Assembly: GCA_963790575.1 (NCBI GenBank)
Contig: CAWBPD010000034.1
Coordinates: 62,001-126,000, forward strand
Source: CAVTSA01 sp963790575
Lineage (GTDB): Bacteria; Chloroflexota; Dormibacteria; Dormibacterales; Dormibacteraceae
Direction of reading: 5' to 3'
DNA: 64,000 nt
The position numbers and the translations under genes are program-made. Below are positions 26,069 through 34,823 of the stretch, one piece after another; position 1 is the first letter of the stretch, and the number at the start of each line of letters is the position of its first letter. Under the pieces are notes generated by a model. It was not told where the DNA came from and ran no database searches. It saw nothing but the letters and a program-made list of their open reading frames with translations.

Positions 26069-27196
26069 ATGACGGATCGCGACTTCGGTCTGGCCACCGC
26101 GCCACTCGTGGATCATCACTGCCACGCCTTGGTCGAGGGCCCCCTCGACCTTGAGGCCTTCGATGTCCTGATCGGCGAAGCCGGCCCGGCGCCGCCCGGC
26201 AGGACCAATTTCGACACCCCGACCGGGCTTGCCGTTCGTGCCTGGTGCGCGCCACTGCTCGACCTGGAGCCGCACGCCTCGCCCCAGGCGTACCTGGCCC
26301 GTCGACAGGAGCTGGGGCCGGATGAGGTGGACCGCCGCCTGCTCGGGGCCACCGGGATCGTCCAGCTGCTGGTGGACACCGGCTACCGCGCGGGCGACAT
26401 CCTCTCCCGAGAGGCGTTTGGCGCTCGCTTCGGGGCCCCGACGCGGGAGATCGTCCGGCTGGAGGCGGTGGCCGAGGAGGTCGCGGCCTCCGGCGTCACC
26501 GCGGCCGGCTGGGCGAGCGCGTTCGGCGAGGAGCTGCGGCGACGGGCGGCGGAGGCGGCGGGCCTGAAATCCATCATCGCCTACCGCTACGGGTTCGACT
26601 TCGAGCCGGCACCGCCCGGCAAGGTGGACCTCGACGTCGCGGTGTCGGACTGGTTTCGCGCGGCGGAGCGGCAAGGGAGCTGGCGCCTGGAACACCCCAC
26701 CGTGCTTCGCCACCTGCTGTGGACGGGGGCCGAGCTGGGACTCCCGATCCAGCTTCATGTCGGCTACGGCGACCCCGACATCCGCCTCCACCGCGTGAAC
26801 CCGGCGCTGCTCCACGAGTGGCTGGTGCTGCTCCGGCCGCGCCAGGTCCCGGTGATGCTCCTGCACTGCTATCCCTACATCCGGGAGGCGTCGTACCTGG
26901 CGGCGAGCTTTCCCGACGTCTACTTCGACGTCGGCGAGGTGCTGCACTACACCGGCCGCTCGGCGACGCGGCTGATGGCGGAGGCAATGGAATTGGCCCC
27001 GTTCACCAAGCAGCTCTTCTCCACCGACGCGTTCGGGGTCAGCGAGTTCTACTTCCTGGCCACGTTCCTCTTCAAGCGGGCACTGGGCGCGGTGCTGCGC
27101 GAGGCGGTCGAGGCGGGGGACTGGTCGCGCGCCGATGCGGAGCGGATCGTGCGGCTGATCGGCTGGGAGAACGCCCGCCGCGTGTACCGCCTGTAG
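26069..27196 (+). CDS. FluG-type amidohydrolase
   Basis: A 375-residue TIM-barrel metal hydrolase. The metal ligands fit the family: VDHHCHALV at the N-terminus, PIQLHVGYGDPDI, MLLHCYPYIREASY and the C-terminal Asp in LFSTDAFGVSEFYF. In fungi FluG fuses such a domain to a GS domain; here the two are adjacent separate genes (11-bp gap), which supports joint action on a gamma-glutamyl compound. GTG at 26066 is an alternative start. It converges on glyA. Confidence 0.83.
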   Translation: MTDRDFGLATAPLVDHHCHALVEGPLDLEAFDVLIGEAGPAPPGRTNFDTPTGLAVRAWCAPLLDLEPHASPQAYLARRQELGPDEVDRRLLGATGIVQLLVDTGYRAGDILSREAFGARFGAPTREIVRLEAVAEEVAASGVTAAGWASAFGEELRRRAAEAAGLKSIIAYRYGFDFEPAPPGKVDLDVAVSDWFRAAERQGSWRLEHPTVLRHLLWTGAELGLPIQLHVGYGDPDIRLHRVNPALLHEWLVLLRPRQVPVMLLHCYPYIREASYLAASFPDVYFDVGEVLHYTGRSATRLMAEAMELAPFTKQLFSTDAFGVSEFYFLATFLFKRALGAVLREAVEAGDWSRADAERIVRLIGWENARRVYRL

Positions 27197-27202
27197 GAGG
27201 GC

Positions 27203-27266
27203 GGTTTCCCGGGAAGCGGCCCCCAAGACAGCCGTGCGAGCGGCCCTTTCCCGGAAAGCGGCCCTT
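27203..27266. repeat. Paired intergenic palindrome, family D (TTTCCCGG word)
   Basis: The 18-bp word TTTCCCGGGAAGCGGCCC (27205-27222) recurs with one change at 27247-27264, exactly 42 bp later. The first copy contains the perfect palindrome TTCCCGGGAA. The pair fills the gap between two convergent genes (amidohydrolase end, glyA end). Confidence 0.85.
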
Positions 27267-27280
27267 GCAGCGTGGTGGCT

Positions 27281-28561
<1,281 letters not shown>

Positions 28562-28791
28562 CACAGCACAGAGTCTAGGTACCCTTTGAGGGCCAAGTGT
28601 CCGCACCCGGACGCTACCGCGTGCCGCGAAGGTTCCCACTGCGGACAGTCGGCGGTTGGCGGGTCCCCGCCCTACGTCTTTCGGCGGATGGCGGCCCAGA
28701 TCTCGAAGTCTTACGCTGCGGGGCGTGGCGTTCGCTTTCCCGGGCGGCGGCCGAACCGGGTCTCGCGTCTGGTGAACCTGAGGAGGGAGTC

Positions 28792-30543
28792 ATGACCGCG
28801 GTCGCGTCCAAGCATCTGGTCCGTGCCGCCTCGCTGGCCGAACTGCGCAGGTCGGGCCGGCTGGTGGTTCATCTCGACGGCCCCGCGCTCTGTCTGTTCG
28901 CCGACGGAGAGCAGGTCCGGGCGGTCGACAACCGCTGTCCGCACATGGGGTTCCCGCTCCATCGGGGCAGCGTCGGTGACGGCATCCTGACCTGCCACTG
29001 GCACCATGCCCGCTTCGACCTGGCCACCGGCGGCACCTTCGACCAGTTCGCCGATGAGCTGCGCCAGTTCCCGGTCGAGATCGACGGTGACGACGTCCTC
29101 GTCGACCTGAGCCCGCCCGCCGACCCTGCCGCTCACCAGCGCCGGCGGCTGCGGGACGGGCTGGAGCGCGACATCTCGCTGGTGGTGGCGAAGGCCACGA
29201 TCGCGCTGCAGGAGCCGGACCCGAGCGGTGTCGACGTGTTCCGGGCTGGTCTCGACTTCGGCGTCGCGCGGCGCGGCGAGGGTTGGTTCCGGGGCCTGAC
29301 CACACTGACCTGCTTCATGAACCTGGTCCCCCGCCTGGAGCCCGGGGACCGCGCACTGGCGCTCTACCACGGCCTCTCGGACGTCGCCTCCGATTCGGCG
29401 GCTGGGCCACCGCGCTTCCCGCTCCCGCCGCTCCCGGGTCCGGCGCCCAATCGGGAGCGGTTGGCGGTCTGGTTCCGTCGCTTCATCGAGGTGCGGGATG
29501 GCGAGGGTGCCGAGCGCGCGCTGGTCTCGGCGGTGCGCGGCGGGGCCTCGCCAGACGAACTGGCGAGCATGCTGTTCGCCGCCGCGACCGATCACCGCTA
29601 CCTCGACGGGGGTCACACCCTCGACTTCATCAACAAGAGTCTGGAGGCGCTCGACGCCGCGGATTGGGAGCGCGCCGAAGCGGTCCTGCCGTCGCTGGCG
29701 GCCCCACTCGCTGGCGCTATGCGCATGGAGGAAGCCAACGCCTGGCGGAACCCGGTCGACCTGATCACCGTCCTCGAGCGTGGCTTCGCCGACCTCCCTG
29801 CCGCGGTGGCGGAGGGCCGCGGACGGCGGGGCCACTGGGAGAGGCGAGCCGCGCTCGTCGAGCAGGTGCTCCACGGCGAGCCGGTGGCGATCGTGGAGGC
29901 GCTGCTGGAGGCGCTCCGCGAGGGCGCGAGCGAGGTCGAGGTGGCATCCGCCGTCTCGTTTGCCGCCGCCACCCGGATCGCACGCTTCCCGACCTCCAAC
30001 GAGTTCGGAGACTGGGACACCGCGCTCCACACCTTCACGTTCGCCAACGCGGTCGAGCAGGGGCTGCGCCGGTCGCCGTCCCCCGAGCTCCTGCGTGGGG
30101 TCCTGGATGCGGCGATGAGCGTCCACCTCGACCGCTTCCTCAACGTCCCCGCGACGCGCCTGCCGGCCTCCCGGCCTGGCGCCGACCCAGACCTCCTCCT
30201 GGCGGAGCTGCCGCGTCTCCTCGACCAGCAGCAACGGGTCGACGAGGCTCGTCAGCTGGTGACCTCGTTCCTGGGGGCCGGTGGCGAGCCGCGCCGGCTG
30301 GTCGCGGTGCTCGGTGCCGCGCTGGTGCGCGAGAACCGCAACTTCCACACCATTCAGTGCGTGGAGGCGGCCGTGCACCAGCACGAACTGCTGGCGGGCG
30401 CCCCGGACGCCTGGGTACCACTGGTGGCCGCGGCCGGCTATCTGGCCGCGCATTCCACGACCACCCGCTCACAGCGCCAGACGTTCGAGATCGCGCTGCG
30501 CCTGCACCGCGGCGAGAAGCTCTACGAGGACGACGCGGTCTGA
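28792..30543 (+). CDS. Rieske [2Fe-2S] protein with a large helical domain
   Basis: A 583-residue protein. An N-terminal Rieske domain (about 5-110) has cluster ligands Cys49 and His51 (CPHMG) and Cys68 and His71 (CHWHH), like ferredoxin or oxygenase Rieske domains. The remaining 450 residues are helix-rich, with ALYHGLSDVA, FAAATDHRYLDGGHTLDFIN and NEFGDWDTALHTFTFANAV, and match no enzyme I can name; similar long Rieske proteins occur in actinobacteria. AGGAGGG sits just before ATG 28792. It probably passes electrons to a cytosolic oxidase or reductase. Confidence 0.8.
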   Translation: MTAVASKHLVRAASLAELRRSGRLVVHLDGPALCLFADGEQVRAVDNRCPHMGFPLHRGSVGDGILTCHWHHARFDLATGGTFDQFADELRQFPVEIDGDDVLVDLSPPADPAAHQRRRLRDGLERDISLVVAKATIALQEPDPSGVDVFRAGLDFGVARRGEGWFRGLTTLTCFMNLVPRLEPGDRALALYHGLSDVASDSAAGPPRFPLPPLPGPAPNRERLAVWFRRFIEVRDGEGAERALVSAVRGGASPDELASMLFAAATDHRYLDGGHTLDFINKSLEALDAADWERAEAVLPSLAAPLAGAMRMEEANAWRNPVDLITVLERGFADLPAAVAEGRGRRGHWERRAALVEQVLHGEPVAIVEALLEALREGASEVEVASAVSFAAATRIARFPTSNEFGDWDTALHTFTFANAVEQGLRRSPSPELLRGVLDAAMSVHLDRFLNVPATRLPASRPGADPDLLLAELPRLLDQQQRVDEARQLVTSFLGAGGEPRRLVAVLGAALVRENRNFHTIQCVEAAVHQHELLAGAPDAWVPLVAAAGYLAAHSTTTRSQRQTFEIALRLHRGEKLYEDDAV

Positions 30544-30565
30544 CCGGGGCCCAGCCACCACGGGG

Positions 30566-30630
30566 GCCATCTGTCGACACATGGCCCGGATTCAAGCCCC
30601 CGCGCGGTACATCTGTCGACAGATGGCCGA
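30566..30630. repeat. Paired intergenic palindrome, family E (CTGTCGACAG word)
   Basis: CATCTGTCGACACATGGCC (30568-30586) and CATCTGTCGACAGATGGCC (30610-30628) are 42 bp apart with one difference. The second holds the perfect 16-bp palindrome CATCTGTCGACAGATG. It lies between two convergent genes and contains no reading frame of note. Confidence 0.87.
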
Positions 30631-30648
30631 CCGCTGCGAGCGGATGCC

Positions 30649-32208
30649 TCAGGCGCCGAGCCAGTCGATGAACGTGTTGTGGGGTTCGGCCCGGGCCAGC
30701 GGGATGCCGTCCAGCGACAGCTCGTTGTAGGCCCAGGCCCCCTGGCGCGGCGCCTCGAGTGCGATCTCGCGCGCACCCAGCGATCGGATCAGCGCCGAGA
30801 GCCGCTCCCGGTCGGGCGCCGGCAGGTAGGCGTCGAAGGCGCTGTGCTGCACCACCAGCGTCGCGTCGTTGGGCGCTTCCCGGGCCAGGTCGGGAAGGTC
30901 GCGTCGCACGTCCCCGCGCCGCAGCGGCATTGGCTCGGCGGCCGCCAGCGCGAGCGCCGCCATCAGGCGTTCACGCCGCTCGCGGTGCTCCGGCCAGACC
31001 AGCGCCTCCAGCCAGCGGGCCGTGTCCGGATCCGCCGGGTCGAGGGGCGACGCGTCTAGACCTGCCCGCCACACCACCTGAGGCAGCGCGGCCGGCACCG
31101 TCGCTCCCGGACCGCGCAGCCGGCACCGCAGTGTGAGCGGCGCGTCGCGCGGTCCCAGCGATCCCAGCCCATAGTCGTAGCGGTACCGGTCGAGCCGGAG
31201 GTTGAGCCCGGCGCTGCACCCGGCGTCGATCAGGGCCACCGGCCCCGGAACCCGCGCCAGCGCCAGTGCCAGCGAGGCCGAGCGCAGGACTTCGTTGGTC
31301 TGCGTCCGCCGGGTGGCCACGAGCTCCCGCACCCGGTCCGCCTGCGTGAGGACAAGATCCGCGAACGCCTCCGCGGCCGCCGGCGACGGCGTCAGCGTAC
31401 CGCCCAGGTCCGGGTACCAGCGGCGCAGGGGGTGGTCGACGCCATCCAGCAGCAGCGCATGGGCGGCCGCCAGCAGAAGGTTCGGACGGCGCTGACCGGG
31501 CTGAGCTCCGAGCAGCAGCGTCAGCACGTCGGGCCGGTCGGCGACTCCGGCGGTGATCGCCGCGTAGAGCGGGGAGCTCCCCGCCGCCTCGGCGCCGGCG
31601 AAGCGCCGGAACCGCTCCGCGAGCAGGGGGACCAGCAATGCCGGGCGCGAGATGGGTCCAGCGCGCAACACCTCAGGATCTTCCGCCGCCAGGGTGAGCA
31701 CGGTGGATGCCACGCCGCCCGGCGCCCGCCCCCCATCCAGCACCGCCGCCACCCCCTCCAGAGCTGCGGCCTCCTGCGGCGTCATCGCCGGCGGCCCGCC
31801 GCTCAGGTTGGCGCTGGTGGTGGCGAGCGGTGCGTCCACCTCGCGCAGCAGCGCCAGGGCGAGCTCGTGGTCGGGGATGCGGACTCCCAACGTCGGCTCG
31901 TCCCCGGCCCGAGCAGGCAGCACCAGCGTCAGCGGGCCCGGCCACCAGCGCCGGGCCAGCATCCGGGCGGCCGGCGTCAGCTCCACCAGAGGGGCCAGCG
32001 ACTCCACATCAGGCGCCATCGCGATCAGCGCCTTCTCCAGCGGGCGCCGCTTGATCTCATAGATCCGGTCGCACGCGGCGGCATCCGAGGCGAGCGCGGC
32101 GAGACCGTAGACGGTGTCGGTGGGGAAGGCGATCACGTGACCCGAGGAGACAAGTTGGGCCGCCCGCGCGAGTCCGCCGGCGTCCGGAGGCAAGATGGGC
32201 GCGGTCAC
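30649..32208 (-). CDS. TsaC/Sua5 domain fused to a DUF2332 domain
   Basis: One 519-residue frame. Residues 1-190 are a YrdC/TsaC domain (threonylcarbamoyl-AMP synthesis for tRNA t6A): GHVIAFPTDTVYGLAALA, KRRPLEKALIAM, WPGPLTLVLPA, PLATTSANLSGGPP. From about 195 onward is DUF2332: ERFRRFAGAEAAGSSPLYAA, QPGQRRPNLLLAAAHALLL, LIDAGCSAGLNLRLDRYRYD (methyltransferase-like glycine loop), and the terminal HNTFIDWLGA. There is no stop or frame break at the joint. GTG 32208 directly abuts a palindromic element that separates it from prmC. The role of the second domain is unknown. Confidence 0.83.
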   Translation of the reverse strand: MTAPILPPDAGGLARAAQLVSSGHVIAFPTDTVYGLAALASDAAACDRIYEIKRRPLEKALIAMAPDVESLAPLVELTPAARMLARRWWPGPLTLVLPARAGDEPTLGVRIPDHELALALLREVDAPLATTSANLSGGPPAMTPQEAAALEGVAAVLDGGRAPGGVASTVLTLAAEDPEVLRAGPISRPALLVPLLAERFRRFAGAEAAGSSPLYAAITAGVADRPDVLTLLLGAQPGQRRPNLLLAAAHALLLDGVDHPLRRWYPDLGGTLTPSPAAAEAFADLVLTQADRVRELVATRRTQTNEVLRSASLALALARVPGPVALIDAGCSAGLNLRLDRYRYDYGLGSLGPRDAPLTLRCRLRGPGATVPAALPQVVWRAGLDASPLDPADPDTARWLEALVWPEHRERRERLMAALALAAAEPMPLRRGDVRRDLPDLAREAPNDATLVVQHSAFDAYLPAPDRERLSALIRSLGAREIALEAPRQGAWAYNELSLDGIPLARAEPHNTFIDWLGA

Positions 32209-32300
32209 CCGGGGGCCCCCGCGAAACGGACCCGGGGTCCCCGCGAAGCCGAGCTTGCGAGGCTTCGTGGGGTGGGGAGCTTGCGGAGCTTCATGGGGTG
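32209..32300. repeat. Nested REP-like palindromic elements at the prmC-tsaC junction
   Basis: An outer copy is split into 32209-32230 and 32277-32300 by an inner copy at 32231-32276 (46 bp). The inner copy forms a hairpin with arms CCCCGCGAAGCC and GGCTTCGTGGGG around the loop GAGCTTGCGA, preceded by CCCGGGGT. Joining the two outer parts rebuilds a near-identical second element. A third copy is at 35562-35608. At one stem position the pair is G-C here and A-T there, a compensatory change. GGA or GA is repeated at the nesting boundary. Confidence 0.85.
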
Positions 32301-32302
32301 TT

Positions 32303-33139
32303 TCACACCCGCGCCTCCAGCACGCGGACGTGGCCGGCCAGGTCCCGCCGCAGGTCGTGCGAGGCGTAGGCGTCGAGCGGTCGCAGCCGCCGCGACACCG
32401 GCTCGTCGAGCTCGGCCAGGACCACCCCACCCGCCGCCAGGTGGTCCGGGGCTTCGGCCAGCAGGCGGTTGACCAACGCCGCCCCGTCGTCCTCCGCCAA
32501 GAGCGCGTGCGCGGGCTCCGCCAATACCTCGCGCGGCAGCTCCGCCTCCGGCGCCACGTAGGGCAAGTTGGCCAGGATCAGATCCAGGTCCCCAGGGGCC
32601 CGCGCCAGCAGATCACCACAGCCCAGCTCCACCCGGTCCGCGAGTTGATGGCGGGCGACGTTGCGTGCGGCCACCTCCAGGGCCGCGGCGTCGTCGTCCG
32701 ACGCCCACACGCGGGCCTCGGGGACGAAGTGTGCGACGGCGATCGCGATGCACCCGCTCCCGGTCCCCACGTCGGCCACGCGGACCTCGGTGCGGCCCCG
32801 TTCCACCCGCCCGCGCGCCAGCGCCACCGCCCGCTCCACCAGCACCTCGGTGTCCGGGTTCGGCACCAGGACCGCCGGGGTGACCTCGAAGTCGAGCGTC
32901 ATGAACTCTTTGTGGCCGAGCAGGTAGGCGACCGGCTCGCCCCGAGCCCGCCGCGCGCTCAAGGCGCGAAAGGGCGCGATCTCCTGCTCTGACAGCGGCC
33001 GCTCGAACTGCAGATAGAGATCGAGCCGCCGGATGCCGAGCGAGGCCGCCAGGAGCAGCTCGGCGTCCAGACGCGGCGAGGCCGAGCCGTTCCTCTCCAG
33101 GTACTCCGTCGCCCGGCGCAGCAGCTCGAGCAGCGTCAT
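32303..33139 (-). CDS. prmC: Peptide chain release factor N5-glutamine methyltransferase
   Basis: A 278-residue SAM-dependent methyltransferase that modifies the GGQ glutamine of release factors; its substrate PrfA is encoded just upstream. The N-terminal helical domain contains SPRLDAELLLAASLG. The SAM motif is RVADVGTGSGCIAIAVAH, and the catalytic motif is ANLPYVAP, an NLPY form of the usual NPPY. ATG 33139 is used; an upstream extension to 33163 has no support. A repeat pair separates it from prfA. Confidence 0.92.
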   Translation of the reverse strand: MTLLELLRRATEYLERNGSASPRLDAELLLAASLGIRRLDLYLQFERPLSEQEIAPFRALSARRARGEPVAYLLGHKEFMTLDFEVTPAVLVPNPDTEVLVERAVALARGRVERGRTEVRVADVGTGSGCIAIAVAHFVPEARVWASDDDAAALEVAARNVARHQLADRVELGCGDLLARAPGDLDLILANLPYVAPEAELPREVLAEPAHALLAEDDGAALVNRLLAEAPDHLAAGGVVLAELDEPVSRRLRPLDAYASHDLRRDLAGHVRVLEARV

Positions 33140-33172
33140 CGCGCGCACAGTATGGGCACGCATCGACTCCCG

Positions 33173-33228
33173 CTTTCACGTGAAAGGGGGCTCATGTGTG
33201 GCCGGATAGGGCCACTTTCACGTGAAAG
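33173..33228. repeat. Paired intergenic palindrome, family F (CTTTCACGTGAAAG)
   Basis: The perfect 14-bp palindrome CTTTCACGTGAAAG occurs at 33173-33186 and 33215-33228, a pitch of exactly 42 bp, with GGCCGGATAGGGCC between them. It lies between the prfA stop and the prmC start. If both genes share a transcript, the repeats are in its untranslated spacer. Confidence 0.9.
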
Positions 33229-33239
33229 CGGGGTATCCC

Positions 33240-34331
33240 TCAGACCGACTCCGCCTCCAGCCGCGCCTGCCGGTCGGCCGCCACCAGCGCCGTCGAAAAC
33301 TCGTCCAGGTTCCCCTGCATGACCTGATCCAGCTTGTAGAGGGTGAGGCCGATCCGGTGGTCGCTGACCCGGTTTTCCTTGAAGTTGTAGGTGCGAATCT
33401 TCTCGGAGCGGGACCCCGTCCTCACCATCGATTGCCGGGTCGCCGACTGCTCCGCCTGCTGCTCGGCCAGCTTCCGCTCGTAGAGACGGCTGCGCAGCAC
33501 CCGGAGCGCTTTGTCGCGGTTCTTGATCTGCGACTTCTCGTCCTGAATCGCGACCACCAGGCCGGTCGGAAGGTGGGTGACCCGGATCGCCGAGTAGGTG
33601 GTGTTCACGGACTGCCCGCCGGGACCGGTGGAGGTGGAGGTCTCGATCTTGAGGTCCTTGTCCGGCAGCTCGATCTCGACCGGGTCCGGCTCCGGCATCA
33701 CCGCGACCGTGGCGGCCGACGTGTGCACCCGGCCCTGCGACTCGGTGACGGGGACCCGCTGGACGCGGTGGACGCCCCCCTCGAACTTGAGCAGCGAGTA
33801 GGCCCCACGGCCGTGGACCTCGAACACGATCTTGTCGAAGCCCCCCAGCGGCGTCTCCTGCTGCTCTACGACCTCGATCTTCCAGCCCTTCTGCTCGGCC
33901 CAGCGAGAGTACATGCGAAAGAGGTCGGCCGCGAACAAAGCCGCCTCCTCGCCGCCCTCGGCGCCCTGGATGTCCACCACCACGTCACGTTCGTCGTTGG
34001 GATCCTTGGGGACCAGCAGCTCGCGCAGGCGGGACTGTAGTTCTTCCAGCCGCTGTTCGACGGACCGCTCCTCCCCGCGTAGGTACTCCTGCATCTCGGG
34101 GTCGCGCTCGGCACGCGCCAGCTCCCGCGCATCTGCCAGCTCCTGGCGCGCGTCCCGGTACCGCTCGTAGGTCTGAACCAGCTCCTCCAGCTCGTGGAGC
34201 TCCCGCCCCAGAGCAGAGATGCGATCGTGGTCGCGCAGGATCACGGGATCGCTCATCTCGCGCTCCAAGTCCCGGTAGCGCCCGGTGATGGCCTCCAAGC
34301 GGTCGATCATCCCTTCGGTCTCGTCAACCAT
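33240..34331 (-). CDS. prfA: Peptide chain release factor 1
   Basis: The 363-residue factor that terminates translation at UAA and UAG. The codon-reading tripeptide is PVT in RVQRVPVTESQGRVHTS, the RF1-type PxT, not the SPF of RF2. The catalytic GGQ is in TSTGPGGQSVNTTYSAIR. The C-terminal RTYNFKENRVSDHRIGLTLY is standard. It runs together with rpmE (70-bp gap) and prmC, the common rpmE-prfA-prmC order. Confidence 0.95.
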   Translation of the reverse strand: MVDETEGMIDRLEAITGRYRDLEREMSDPVILRDHDRISALGRELHELEELVQTYERYRDARQELADARELARAERDPEMQEYLRGEERSVEQRLEELQSRLRELLVPKDPNDERDVVVDIQGAEGGEEAALFAADLFRMYSRWAEQKGWKIEVVEQQETPLGGFDKIVFEVHGRGAYSLLKFEGGVHRVQRVPVTESQGRVHTSAATVAVMPEPDPVEIELPDKDLKIETSTSTGPGGQSVNTTYSAIRVTHLPTGLVVAIQDEKSQIKNRDKALRVLRSRLYERKLAEQQAEQSATRQSMVRTGSRSEKIRTYNFKENRVSDHRIGLTLYKLDQVMQGNLDEFSTALVAADRQARLEAESV

Positions 34332-34400
34332 CTTCTCGCAGGCAAACAGAGACCGGCCTCCCGCCCAGGAGGCCGGTCTCCGGCGGCGCTGCCGGGCTCT

Positions 34401-34610
34401 CTACCGGGAGGCTTTGGCGGCGCGCTTGCGGAACCGCTCGACCTGGCCCCCGGTGTCCACGATGCGCTGGGTGCCGGTGTAGAAGGGGTGGCAGACCGAG
34501 CACACCTCGGTCTTGAGCTCCCGCTTGGTGGAGCCGGTCGTGAACGTGTTCCCGCAGACGCAGGTCACGACCGCGTTCTCGTAGTAGGTGGGGTGAATCG
34601 CTGTCTTCAT
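34401..34610 (-). CDS. rpmE: 50S ribosomal protein L31, zinc-ribbon form
   Basis: A 69-residue L31 with all four zinc-binding cysteines (CVCGNTF and EVCSVCHPFYTG), the C-plus form used when zinc is sufficient. The C-terminal VDTGGQVERFRKRA is typical. ATG 34610 is the start because AAGG lies 6 bp before it; a GTG at 34622 is in frame but poorly placed. Confidence 0.93.
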   Translation of the reverse strand: MKTAIHPTYYENAVVTCVCGNTFTTGSTKRELKTEVCSVCHPFYTGTQRIVDTGGQVERFRKRAAKASR

Positions 34611-34705
34611 CAGAACCTTCACATATTACCTGCCCCGGATGGGCCCTATTTCAAACGGGCCCGCAGCCGTCAGGGGGCCCGCCGGCGTGAGGTCCGGTTC
34701 GACCG

Positions 34706-34764
34706 CCGTTTCTCCACACTCCGGCCCTACCCGGGAGCCGGTAGGCCCGGAATGAAGAGAAAGG
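34706..34764. repeat. Dispersed two-stem palindromic element, family C, copy 1
   Basis: CCGTTTCTC (34706), GGCCCTACC (34723), GTAGGCCCGGAATG (34741) and GAGAAAGG (34757) form two nested stems: CCGTTTCTC pairs imperfectly with GAGAAAGG, and GGCCCTAC with GTAGGCCC. The same four blocks in the same order occur on the other strand at 59499-59558. It lies between rpmE and the end of the DUF222-HNH gene. Confidence 0.75.
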
Positions 34765-34823
34765 TGCGCCTCAGGGCACCTGTGTGCTGCCGGTCTCCGA
34801 GTTCAATGCTGTTGCGGGGCCCT

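Noticed and set aside
28562..28791. Glycine riboswitch upstream of glyA
   Set aside because: I could not identify the conserved glycine-aptamer core or a tandem arrangement in this gap; no structure was strong enough to call.
32303..33139. PrmC inactivation because of NLPY instead of NPPY
   Set aside because: NLPY variants seem to occur in working members of this methyltransferase class, and the rest of the active site is intact.
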